A DNA stretch of 32,127 nucleotides. Source: Treponema sp. GTDB taxonomy: Bacteria > Spirochaetota > Spirochaetia > Treponematales > Treponemataceae. The stretch covers positions 1-32,127 of the forward strand of contig JAILHD010000122.1 of NCBI GenBank assembly GCA_024696155.1. Direction: 5' to 3'. A program made the position numbers and the translations under genes. Under the pieces are notes generated by a model that did no database searches, had not been told where the DNA came from, and saw only the letters and a program-made list of their open reading frames with translations. This document shows positions 15,324-24,099 of this stretch, one piece after another; position 1 is the stretch's first letter; the number at the start of each line of letters is the position of its first letter.

Positions 15324-18300
15324 ATGATTAAATATTTGAAGAAGAACTTATTACTAATTTCGATGTGTCTGGGCGTCGCGCCTGGCTTTGCACAGTTCTC
15401 CGCACCAAAAGTTGAAAACATTACTGCATCAAATGTAAACAGCTGGCAGGATTCTTTTGATCTGGAAAAGCGAAAGAACGGAAAGTACAATATTATGATT
15501 ACCGCCAAAGACTTGGGCGGAAACACAGTTATTGAAGGTCCTCATAATATCTGGCTGGATCCTAAATCAGATCTGCCAATCTGTACAATCACAAACCCCT
15601 ATGAAAACATGCGCGTTGTAGGCAACCTGAATATCGTAGGTACCTGTATTGATGACGACGGCGTTTCAAAAGTAAAACTTATCCTTGATGAAGGCACAGA
15701 AGAAGAGCAGCATATTGACGCAAAAGGTAAAGAGTTCTGGTCTTATTATCTTGATACAACCCAACTTTCAGAAGGTGACCATACAATCAAAGTAATTGGT
15801 TACGATATTAACAGTATTCCTGTAGAAGGTGAACCAACTATTGTTCACTGGAAACTTGACCGTAAACTTCCTGTAACAAGTCTGTATGACAAATCTATGG
15901 GTATGCTTGTTTCTGGCAAAGTAGGATTCAAAGGCCTTGTAACAGACGGAAACGGCATTAAAAAAATTGAATATTCTACAGATGGCGGCGAGCATTTTAC
16001 CCTCTTAAATCTTAAAAAATTGAATAAAAGAGGCTCTGAATGTGAGTTTGCCTTTGATGTTGATACAAAAAAATTCAACGATGGTCCAGAAGTAATCTGG
16101 TTCCGCGCAACTGATGAAACAACAAGTGTTGGACTTTATTCATTCCTGTATTTTATTGATAACACTAAACCTGATGTAAAAGTTATTAGTCCTGAAGACG
16201 GAGTTGTAAAAAACGGAAAATTCTCTATTGCAGGTTACGCAAAAGATAAAATTGGTGTAACAGATCTTAGCTGGACATTTGGTTCAGAAAGCGGTGTATT
16301 CGAGTTGATTCCTGGTAACCCCTACTGGAAACTTGATGTAAACACAATCGGCATGAAGGAAAAATCTGTTAAATTTACAATTCATGCAACTGACCGCGCA
16401 GGAAACGTAACAGACATTGTAAAAAATATTCCTTTGAATCAGGAAGATGATAAACCTGTTGTTCAGATTAAAAATCCTGCACCAGACCAATTATTTGGCG
16501 GACGCGACAGTTTTGTAGTTCGTGGTATTGCAAAAGATGATGATGCAGTTACTTCTGTAAAAGTTATACTTGATGGAAAAACAGAAGAAGCATTCATTCA
16601 GGAAACACGCGGCACATTCAGTTTTACACCGGAGCTTCCAGAAGGCCTTAAAACAGGTAAGCATTTTGTAACAGTAACTGCAACTGACGAAAACGGCATT
16701 GAAGGAAATCCTGTAACAGTAAACTTCTATTCTGCTGGTATGGAAGCAGAATTCTCTGATGCAAAAGTTACCAGCGGCAAAAATATTTTAGACTTTGTAA
16801 ACGGCATTGAAATCCATCCGGAAAGCGGTTCTGTTTTTGAAGTAACTGCTAATTCTTCTGTAGGCATTAAATCAGTTCACACAGAACTCAGATGGGGAAG
16901 AGATGGCGTCGATTCTAAAGACGAAGAATTTACAAAGGCTCCTCTTACTCAGAAAATCACTGTACCAATCAGTCCTGACTTTCCTAAGGGCGTTGTTCAG
17001 ATTAGCATTCAGACAACCGATACAGCAGACCGCGTTTCTGAATTCCGTGGTGTGATATATGTAACAAACACTTCTACCGTAAAAGCAAGCGAGCCAGTCA
17101 TTGTTCTTAGCGACAGCCGCATTGCAGAAGACGGAACAATAATTAATAATCCAGACTACCCTGCAAGTGCCTACTTTATTGGCGCAAATGCCGCAAAAGT
17201 TGAACTTGTGCCTTCTACCCCATTTGCAAAAGCCGAGCTGGTAGGCAATCAGATTCGCCTTGTGGCAGGAACTGCAGTTGGAAGTTCAGAAGACGTAAAA
17301 ATCCGCGTTACAACAGATAAAGGTAAAACTTTTGAATCTGGTGCCATTCGATTTAAGTCAGACACAGCAGTGCCAGAAATCACACTGGAAAATGACACAG
17401 AGCATCTTATTAAAGCAGGGGCTGTTACAGAAGTTGTAGAAACTGCAGCAGAAGGCGCAGAAGCTGCCGAAGGTGAAGAAAGCGCAGTAACAACCAGCAC
17501 AGTTGTAAAATACGAACCAATCACTGTAAAAGGTAAGATTACCTGCGAAACAGGCGTTGGAAAGGCCTTCTACAAGGTGCTTTCTGCCAACACCGAGCTT
17601 AAAGGCGGCATAATCTCTGCTGTTCACAATGAACTAAAAGAAGAAGAAGTTGCCATCACCGTAGCAAAGAACGGAGATTTCTCTTTTGTAATTAATCCTC
17701 TGGATTTTGCTGATGGTGTTCACGTTATAGAAATTATTGCAGAAAGCGCCGGCGGAAACAAAAGCGCAAATGCAATTGCAATAGAAAAGATTCCGGCAAT
17801 TGAGCCTGTAAATGGCAAAATGCCTACTCCAAAAGCTCCATCAGTTTCATGGCTGGATGATTTTGACGTTTACGCAGTAGGCGTTTATCAGGGTGCTTTT
17901 GCAGAAGAAAGCAGCACATTTAAGATTTTCCACCGCTCAGAAATGAACGAAGGCAACAATGCACTTACAATGGATGTGCTTGCAGATGGCGGAAAAGCCC
18001 CTGTTGCAGGAAAATACACAGCATTAAAGGCTCCAAGCCTGGACGTAAACATTGCTTATGTAAACGACCAGCCATATCTTAGCGGTATCCCAGTTGTAGT
18101 TCCTTACAATACAAAAGATGCCGGAAAGATTCAGCTTTATATTAATTCTAGCGTTGCAGTTGGTGGCGTAAGCTACGAAATTACAGGTGACGAAACTTTT
18201 GGTGGAGACATCAAGCAGACAGGTTCTGCAAAACTTATTAAACCAACACCAGAAGCTCCGGAACTCTGGATTGCAGAAATTTCTCTTGGAAACCTTCCAA

Positions 18301-21300
18301 ACCGCGTTACAAACTTTACAGCAAGTGTAAAAGCTGGTGCACTTTCTAAAACTGTAAAAGGCACTGTAACAGTAATCCGCGATGTTCCAGAAGACAGAAT
18401 TGACGACACAGAAAAGGTTTTTGCTTTTGCTGCCGCAGACACAGCCTTTGACGAACCAAACGGAAACTACATCCTTACAGGCGGTTCAAAATTCTACTTC
18501 TATGCAAACCTTATGGCACCACTCCGTGTAGAACTTGTTTCTAAAACAGAAGGCCTTAAGATTGATACTGACGGAAACCTTGTAACTCTTACTGCAGAAA
18601 AAGACGGATATTACACAGGTGTTTACGTTCGCATTCACGACCAGTTTGGAGATGCCTACGAATCACACAGATTTAATTTTTACGCAGACACAGCAGCTCC
18701 TGTTGTAAACCTTGTTGAACCAGTATTTGCTCAGTGGCTTGGAAACACAGTAAAAATCAGCGGTACAGCCGCAGATCCTAGCGGAATCCTAAAAGCAGAA
18801 TACTCACTTGATGGCGGCGAAAACTGGGCAGACTTCTCTATTCCTGTCAGCAAGAATCCAGGTGCAACATTCAGCGCAAATGCAAATCTTAAAGAAGTTC
18901 CAGACGGACTTGTTTGCGTAGATATCCGCGCAACAGATTATGCTGGTAAAACAAGTTATGTTCATACATCATGCTTTAAGGATGTTACACCTCCGGTTGC
19001 AGACGTTATTGTTCCTACACCAGATGATATTGTAAACGGCGAAACTTTAATCGTATTTGACATTACAGATAACGGTCACTTAAACAAGGCAGAATATGTA
19101 ACGCCTCCAGTAAAGGGTAAAACTCCGGTAAAAACAGAGCTTGAACTTGCCCCACTTTCTGGAATCCTTGTTGGTACAGAAGAACGCCCTATTGATGATG
19201 CAATGTCTTTCATCTTTACAGATGATGCAGGAAACACTTCTACAACAGATCTTTGGGCATTTATGATTGACCAGGAATCTGACCTTCCGATTACAGAAAT
19301 TCACGTACCAGAAGAAATGCAGGTTATTACCCGTGACTTTACAATTTCTGGAGTTGTTTACGATGATGATGGCGACACAACAATGTTCTACAAAATCGAC
19401 AACAATCCTTTCACCCAGCTTCCAGAACCTGGAACAAGTTTTGCACTCGATATTCCTTTGTCTTCTATGACAGATAACGAACATACTGTTACCGTTTATG
19501 CAGTAGATATTAATGGCGTAAAAGGCCCTGAAACTACACGTACATTCAGAATCTCTCTGGAAGAGCCAAAAGGTGCCGTAGAACTTCCTACAATCGACAC
19601 TCATAACCGCGAACGCATTACAATCAGCGGATGGGCAAGCGATAAAAACGGAATTGAAAAAGTAGAAGTTTCTCTGGACAGTGGTAACAGCTACAACGAT
19701 GCAATCGGCACAGAACAGTGGCATTACGACGTAGACACACGTGCAATCAACGGTGGAACTCAGGTAGTATTCCTTAAGATTACAGATAAATACGGAATCC
19801 AGGGACTTTATTCAAGTATCATCAACATTGATAATGCAGCCCCTGAAATCAGCCTTGAACTTCCTCTTGATGACTCTGTAACAACCGGAAATCTGTTCTT
19901 CTCTGGATTTACTTATGATAATGTAGGCATTACAGAACTTTACGCAACAATCCGTAATCTTGAACAGCCTTCAAAAGCTGTTGTACGTAAACTTAAAATT
20001 GACCGCGTAGTTGGCGAAACTCTTGATATTTCTGATTTATCAAACGGCTTCTACAACGTAGAACTCACAGGAAAAGATAAAGCAGGAAACACAACAAACG
20101 TAAGCCGAAACATCCGTCTGGACAAGAACAAGCAGCCTGCAACAGTAGATATTCTCTACCCTCTTAACGGCGAACACAAAAACGGTTTGTTCACAATCTA
20201 CGGACAGTCAGAAGGTGAATACAAAATTGATCATTTGAATCTCTATCTGGATAATCAGAAGATTTCAGAAACTGAACTTTCTATCTGCGGCTTCTTTAAG
20301 TTTGAAATGTCACCTGAAAATATTGCAGAAGGTATTCACACTTACAAAGTTGGAACAGTTCTGGAAGGCGGAAAAGAAATTATGTCCCGCGAACAGACAA
20401 TCACATACAGCCCAGTTGGACCATGGATTACAATTGATAACTTTACTTATGGTGACTTTGCTGTAAACCGTCCGTTCATCTATGGACGCGCTGGTTATTC
20501 TATCAGCGAAGAAGAACTTCTTCTTTCACGCACAAAAGAAATTACTCCAGAGCAAAAGGCAGAAACTTTAGCTAAGAAAGTTGCAAAAGTAGAAATCAGC
20601 CTTGATAACGGAAAGACCTTTACACAGATTTCTAAACGCCAGGGCTGGGAATACCGAATTGAAAACGAAGATTTGCCGGAAGGTTACCACTTCTTCCTTA
20701 TCCGCGCCACAATGGCAAACGGAGAAGTTGCAGTAACCCGTACAATCATTCAGGTTGATAACACAAAACCTACAATCCGCCTGATTAGCCCAGAACGCGG
20801 TGGACGTTACAACCAGGTTCTTGATGTTTCTGGACTTTCTAATGATAACGTAAAACTTTCTGATGTAACTCTTACCTTGCGTAAAGGTGATAAGGCTGCC
20901 TACGAAGTTCCAGGCTTTATTCAGGGACTTTATGTAGACTTCCACTTCTGGGGTGCAACACTCTTTGAAATGGGTGCAGGTCTTACCTTCTTTGACGACA
21001 ACGTAAAACTTCAGTTTGAATGGGGACAGTTCACACAGGAACAGCGCGACTCAGTTTCTGACCTGTTTGGACTTGAACTTACAGGAACACGCTATGGTGG
21101 AAACGTATTCGGACTTAAGATTCTTGCAAACATCGTTTCTATTCCAGCCAGCTACTTCTTTGGACGCGACTTTGAATGGCTCTACTCTAGTGTAGCAATT
21201 GGTGCACAATTCAGCTGGTTTGACCTTACACAGAGTGGAAAAACACAAACTTTGTCAGCTTTAATTGGACAGATTGAACTTCCGAAGGTAAAATTAAAGA

Positions 21301-21437
21301 ACGTAAAGATGTTCAGTTCATTTGCATTGTACTTTGAAGGTTCGCTTTGGTTTATTCCTACTGACGTTTCAAGTTCAGTTGAGATTGACAGTCTTGTACC
21401 TCAATTCTCTATCGGTTTAAGAACCAATATCTTCTAA
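15324..21437 (+). CDS. Giant exported Ig-like repeat protein with C-terminal barrel-like domain
   Basis: A 2037-residue protein with a signal peptide (cleavage near APGFA-QFS). Nearly all of it is tandem Ig-like/E-set repeats of roughly 90-100 residues, each opening with a D-x-x-x-P linker: DNTKPDVKVISPEDG near 278, DDKPVVQIKNPAP near 375, DTAAPVVNLVEP near 1122, DNAAPEISLELP near 1502 and DNTKPTIRLISPERG near 1811. Common internal motifs are YSLDGGENW and ATDRAGNVT. A low-complexity Ala/Glu insert (TAAEGAEAAEGEES) lies near 707-722. From about 1860 to the end, amphipathic strands finish SIGLRTNIF, a typical barrel ending in Phe. AGGGG precedes the ATG. The next gene begins seven bases after the stop. 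Likely a surface or periplasm-spanning structural or adhesive protein; the ligand is unknown. Confidence 0.88.
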   Translation: MIKYLKKNLLLISMCLGVAPGFAQFSAPKVENITASNVNSWQDSFDLEKRKNGKYNIMITAKDLGGNTVIEGPHNIWLDPKSDLPICTITNPYENMRVVGNLNIVGTCIDDDGVSKVKLILDEGTEEEQHIDAKGKEFWSYYLDTTQLSEGDHTIKVIGYDINSIPVEGEPTIVHWKLDRKLPVTSLYDKSMGMLVSGKVGFKGLVTDGNGIKKIEYSTDGGEHFTLLNLKKLNKRGSECEFAFDVDTKKFNDGPEVIWFRATDETTSVGLYSFLYFIDNTKPDVKVISPEDGVVKNGKFSIAGYAKDKIGVTDLSWTFGSESGVFELIPGNPYWKLDVNTIGMKEKSVKFTIHATDRAGNVTDIVKNIPLNQEDDKPVVQIKNPAPDQLFGGRDSFVVRGIAKDDDAVTSVKVILDGKTEEAFIQETRGTFSFTPELPEGLKTGKHFVTVTATDENGIEGNPVTVNFYSAGMEAEFSDAKVTSGKNILDFVNGIEIHPESGSVFEVTANSSVGIKSVHTELRWGRDGVDSKDEEFTKAPLTQKITVPISPDFPKGVVQISIQTTDTADRVSEFRGVIYVTNTSTVKASEPVIVLSDSRIAEDGTIINNPDYPASAYFIGANAAKVELVPSTPFAKAELVGNQIRLVAGTAVGSSEDVKIRVTTDKGKTFESGAIRFKSDTAVPEITLENDTEHLIKAGAVTEVVETAAEGAEAAEGEESAVTTSTVVKYEPITVKGKITCETGVGKAFYKVLSANTELKGGIISAVHNELKEEEVAITVAKNGDFSFVINPLDFADGVHVIEIIAESAGGNKSANAIAIEKIPAIEPVNGKMPTPKAPSVSWLDDFDVYAVGVYQGAFAEESSTFKIFHRSEMNEGNNALTMDVLADGGKAPVAGKYTALKAPSLDVNIAYVNDQPYLSGIPVVVPYNTKDAGKIQLYINSSVAVGGVSYEITGDETFGGDIKQTGSAKLIKPTPEAPELWIAEISLGNLPNRVTNFTASVKAGALSKTVKGTVTVIRDVPEDRIDDTEKVFAFAAADTAFDEPNGNYILTGGSKFYFYANLMAPLRVELVSKTEGLKIDTDGNLVTLTAEKDGYYTGVYVRIHDQFGDAYESHRFNFYADTAAPVVNLVEPVFAQWLGNTVKISGTAADPSGILKAEYSLDGGENWADFSIPVSKNPGATFSANANLKEVPDGLVCVDIRATDYAGKTSYVHTSCFKDVTPPVADVIVPTPDDIVNGETLIVFDITDNGHLNKAEYVTPPVKGKTPVKTELELAPLSGILVGTEERPIDDAMSFIFTDDAGNTSTTDLWAFMIDQESDLPITEIHVPEEMQVITRDFTISGVVYDDDGDTTMFYKIDNNPFTQLPEPGTSFALDIPLSSMTDNEHTVTVYAVDINGVKGPETTRTFRISLEEPKGAVELPTIDTHNRERITISGWASDKNGIEKVEVSLDSGNSYNDAIGTEQWHYDVDTRAINGGTQVVFLKITDKYGIQGLYSSIINIDNAAPEISLELPLDDSVTTGNLFFSGFTYDNVGITELYATIRNLEQPSKAVVRKLKIDRVVGETLDISDLSNGFYNVELTGKDKAGNTTNVSRNIRLDKNKQPATVDILYPLNGEHKNGLFTIYGQSEGEYKIDHLNLYLDNQKISETELSICGFFKFEMSPENIAEGIHTYKVGTVLEGGKEIMSREQTITYSPVGPWITIDNFTYGDFAVNRPFIYGRAGYSISEEELLLSRTKEITPEQKAETLAKKVAKVEISLDNGKTFTQISKRQGWEYRIENEDLPEGYHFFLIRATMANGEVAVTRTIIQVDNTKPTIRLISPERGGRYNQVLDVSGLSNDNVKLSDVTLTLRKGDKAAYEVPGFIQGLYVDFHFWGATLFEMGAGLTFFDDNVKLQFEWGQFTQEQRDSVSDLFGLELTGTRYGGNVFGLKILANIVSIPASYFFGRDFEWLYSSVAIGAQFSWFDLTQSGKTQTLSALIGQIELPKVKLKNVKMFSSFALYFEGSLWFIPTDVSSSVEIDSLVPQFSIGLRTNIF

Positions 21438-21444
21438 GGAGCGT

Positions 21445-22599
21445 GTGAAAAATATGGTTTTGAAGAATATGAAAATTACTAACCGTAAATTTAAAATACT
21501 GATTATCTCGGCCGCACTTCTTGCAACTGCAGGAGCTGGTGCTTTTGCAGTAGAAGAATACGTAAGCGCAATTTATAAGCAGATTGATACAATCTTTTCT
21601 AAAAAATCTGACACAGAACTGAACACGCTTTTAAGGCAGAATCAGAACGACCGATTCTACTATTTAATAGAAAATTACACAGAAAAGAAGATTCGTCGTC
21701 TGATTGTTGCAAATGATTACGACTTTGCTTTAACCGCGACAGAAATCGTTATTGAAAATAATATGGATAACGATCGCGCGGTAGAAATGTACTCGTCTAT
21801 TCAGGATGCATACGACGACCAGAAAAGATACGAAGAGCAGCTTGAAATTGCACGCCAGAAAGAACTTGAGCGCATAGAAAAGGAAAAGGAATCTAAACGT
21901 GCCATCGTAGACAAGCAGTATATTTCTTCTAAGACTGCCAGCGGTGGTGCGGTATACGTTTCTGGAAAAGAAACCGAATCCAGAGATTCCGGCTGGTACG
22001 GAAGCATAGGCCTTGCAGATGTTTCTGCCGTCACAGATCAAAAGGCAGACGTAAATGCCTTCAACTACGGTATAGCACTTGCCTACACCTACGAACATAT
22101 TGCAGGCCCTTGCACCGTGGGAGCAGACCTTGCCATTGATTTACGATTCCTTGACTTAGGAAGCGGAGATTCAAGACTTCCGCTTTTAGTAGACTTCGAT
22201 ATCCTTCCAAAAATTGCAGTAACCAATTCTTTCAAATACTTCCTTATCAGAGCAGGATTTACAGCCGTTAAGACTGGAAAACCAAAAGATTCAGAAAAAG
22301 TAAAACCACTTGTAGGCGACTTCTACACCCCAACTTTGGGAATTCAGCTGGAACGCTTCCCTATTGGACCTGTGGCATTCACTATGAATCTTGATTACTA
22401 TCCAGGTCATCTTTTCTATGATGACATAACAGCTGCTTTTGGAGCAGGAGCAAATCTTTCTGTACCGTTTGCAAAAATTGATCAGGTTAAACTTTCGTTT
22501 AATCTTGGTGTAAAAGATAGAATATTTATGAAGGATGACGGCCTGGAAAACCGTGCTAATATTATTCTTGCAATTGGAGCTGAAAATGTTGGAAAATAA
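21445..22599 (+). CDS. Exported helical-plus-barrel protein of unknown function
   Basis: A 384-residue protein with a basic N-terminus and signal peptide (ILIISAALLATAGAGAFA). Residues about 40-150 are strongly helical and charged, ending in a coiled coil (YEEQLEIARQKELERIEKEK). Residues about 165-384 are alternating strands with aromatic girdles typical of a beta-barrel. The start is uncertain: GTG at 21445 is three bases from AAGGAG, while ATG at 21454 is twelve away. It follows the giant gene by seven bases and overlaps the next gene by 14 bases, so all three are translationally linked. A partner role with the Ig-like protein is inferred from context only. Confidence 0.82.
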   Translation: MKNMVLKNMKITNRKFKILIISAALLATAGAGAFAVEEYVSAIYKQIDTIFSKKSDTELNTLLRQNQNDRFYYLIENYTEKKIRRLIVANDYDFALTATEIVIENNMDNDRAVEMYSSIQDAYDDQKRYEEQLEIARQKELERIEKEKESKRAIVDKQYISSKTASGGAVYVSGKETESRDSGWYGSIGLADVSAVTDQKADVNAFNYGIALAYTYEHIAGPCTVGADLAIDLRFLDLGSGDSRLPLLVDFDILPKIAVTNSFKYFLIRAGFTAVKTGKPKDSEKVKPLVGDFYTPTLGIQLERFPIGPVAFTMNLDYYPGHLFYDDITAAFGAGANLSVPFAKIDQVKLSFNLGVKDRIFMKDDGLENRANIILAIGAENVGK

Positions 22600-24013
22600 G
22601 CTTAAAAAAATCATTCTTTCTCTAAGTTTCGTGGCTTTTGTTTTTACTGCTTTTGCAGCAACAACAGATTTATCGATGCGTTTTCTGGACAAGGCTGAAC
22701 TTGCATACGAGCAGGAGAATATAGAAGAGGCTTACAAATATGTAAACCAGGCTCTTGCGGTTGCAAAGGACGAAAGCGCACAGGCAAACATTCTTTATTT
22801 TGCCCGAACAGTTTATGCAGAAAAACTTACAAGACTCCTCCAGAATTATGATGAACTTGCCTTCATTGAAGTTCAGACAAATCTGGAACGCTATGCAGCA
22901 ATTGAAAATGCAAAAATCAAAAAACTTGTTCGCCAGATTCAGTCTTCTATAGAATCAAAAGAAAAAGAGGAAAGCCTTGCACGTCAGCAGGAGCAGTTCA
23001 ATAAAATTATTGAAACGCAAAAAGAAGCAACAGACGCAAGTACAAAGGCAATCCGTGAACAGATTGAAGCAAACAACAAAAATCAGGCAGAGTTCAAAGA
23101 TTCTTTTGAAAAAGGCTTTTCAAGACTTGGCGAAGCTTTTTCTGAAAACGCAGAAGAAACTAAGCGTTCTACAAAAGTTCTTACACTTTCCATCATCGGA
23201 ATTGCGCTTTTAATTCTGATTATTGTAGGACTAATTGTTATTGTAGTTCGCAAAGGTTTCCAGGCACAGAAAGTTCAGCAGGAACAGTATGTACAGGCCT
23301 TCAAAATGCTTGCAGCAAATCAGAGCCAGACAAACCGAATTATGATTGGCGGTGTAACAGACCTTTACGGCACAAATGCTACAATGAAGATTGCAGGTTC
23401 TTCTACATGGGCACCGGCACAAGGATTACCAGATGTTGAGTTTACAGAAGAAGACCAGGAAGAGCTTAAACAGCTTGCAATTAAGTGCGAAGAAATTGGT
23501 GCAAAAATTGATGCCGCTACCGGACGCAAGAATAACTCTAAGAACGTAAGCGAACTTGTTTACAAGCTTTCTATGGCACTTGGTCTGCCACAGGGCATGA
23601 GCATGCTCTACTTCTGCGCTTCAATGATTTACGATGCAGGCTTCTTAGGAATTGACCCGGAGCTTCTTTCTGCAACAAATCTTACAGATGAGCAGAAACA
23701 GGCTTTGAATGAGCACGTAAAACTTGCAGAAAAACACCTTGAATTTGTTCCAAAGAAATTCTGGGAAGTTTTTGAAGACGCTGCCGTAAAACATCACGAA
23801 AACATTGACGGTTCTGGTTATCCAAACGGACTTAAGGGCGACGAAATTCCACAGATTGCACGCCTAATTCGTGTAGCAGAAACTTTTGTTTCACTTTCAA
23901 GCAAGCGAAACTACCGCGAAACAATGGATAAAGAGACTGCAATTGCAAAACTCCGTGAACAGCCACAGTTATACGATCAGACAGTAGTTGAAGTTCTTGA
24001 TCAGATTGTTTAG
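22586..24013 (+). CDS. Signal-peptide and membrane-anchored degenerate HD-GYP-domain protein
   Basis: The ATG at 22586, with GGAG five bases upstream, gives 475 residues. An N-terminal signal (LSLSFVAFVFTAFA) is followed by a helical, TPR-like region, a long coiled coil (about 125-190), one membrane helix (about 198-221) and a cytosolic C-terminal HD-GYP domain (about 320-470). The GYP part is conserved: HHENIDGSGYP (403-413), LKGDEIPQIARL. The HD signature is changed to YD (residues 349-350, MIYDAGFLG), and the later vaDxfDA motif reads VAETFVSLSS. HD-GYP enzymes degrade cyclic-di-GMP; loss of the His suggests a receptor or scaffold, not an enzyme. Its position after the giant Ig-like and barrel genes suggests signal transfer across the membrane. 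Confidence 0.87.
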   Translation: MLENKLKKIILSLSFVAFVFTAFAATTDLSMRFLDKAELAYEQENIEEAYKYVNQALAVAKDESAQANILYFARTVYAEKLTRLLQNYDELAFIEVQTNLERYAAIENAKIKKLVRQIQSSIESKEKEESLARQQEQFNKIIETQKEATDASTKAIREQIEANNKNQAEFKDSFEKGFSRLGEAFSENAEETKRSTKVLTLSIIGIALLILIIVGLIVIVVRKGFQAQKVQQEQYVQAFKMLAANQSQTNRIMIGGVTDLYGTNATMKIAGSSTWAPAQGLPDVEFTEEDQEELKQLAIKCEEIGAKIDAATGRKNNSKNVSELVYKLSMALGLPQGMSMLYFCASMIYDAGFLGIDPELLSATNLTDEQKQALNEHVKLAEKHLEFVPKKFWEVFEDAAVKHHENIDGSGYPNGLKGDEIPQIARLIRVAETFVSLSSKRNYRETMDKETAIAKLREQPQLYDQTVVEVLDQIV

Positions 24014-24034
24014 TTCAAACAAATAAAATATAAA
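24006..24034 (+). promoter_or_regulatory. Predicted promoter for the DUF4015 gene
   Basis: TTGTTT (24006-24011), 17 bases, then TATAAA (24029-24034). The -35 overlaps the end of the HD-GYP gene. Transcription would start near 24041, only about 18 bases before the ATG. Confidence 0.5.
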
Positions 24035-24049
24035 CTTACTTCAAAAAAT

Positions 24050-24099
24050 GCCGATACAATGAGTATGACTATACTACTTTTTGTACTCGGCTTTTTTTT
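24050..24099 (+). terminator. Terminator-like hairpin with T8 tract overlapping the DUF4015 start
   Basis: GCCGATACA (24050-24058) pairs with TGTACTCGGC (24082-24091; one internal mismatch/bulge), and an inner stem AGTAT/ATACT (24062-24066, 24071-24075) is nested inside. Eight T residues (24092-24099) follow directly. The shape is that of an intrinsic terminator for the upstream operon, yet the ATG at 24059 lies inside its loop side and the T8 is coding. Confidence 0.65.

Noticed and set aside
19080-19724. Long minus-strand open frame inside the giant Ig-like gene (214 codons)
   Set aside because: It is antisense to a clearly coding repeat protein and very rich in Cys and aromatic residues, with no family signature.
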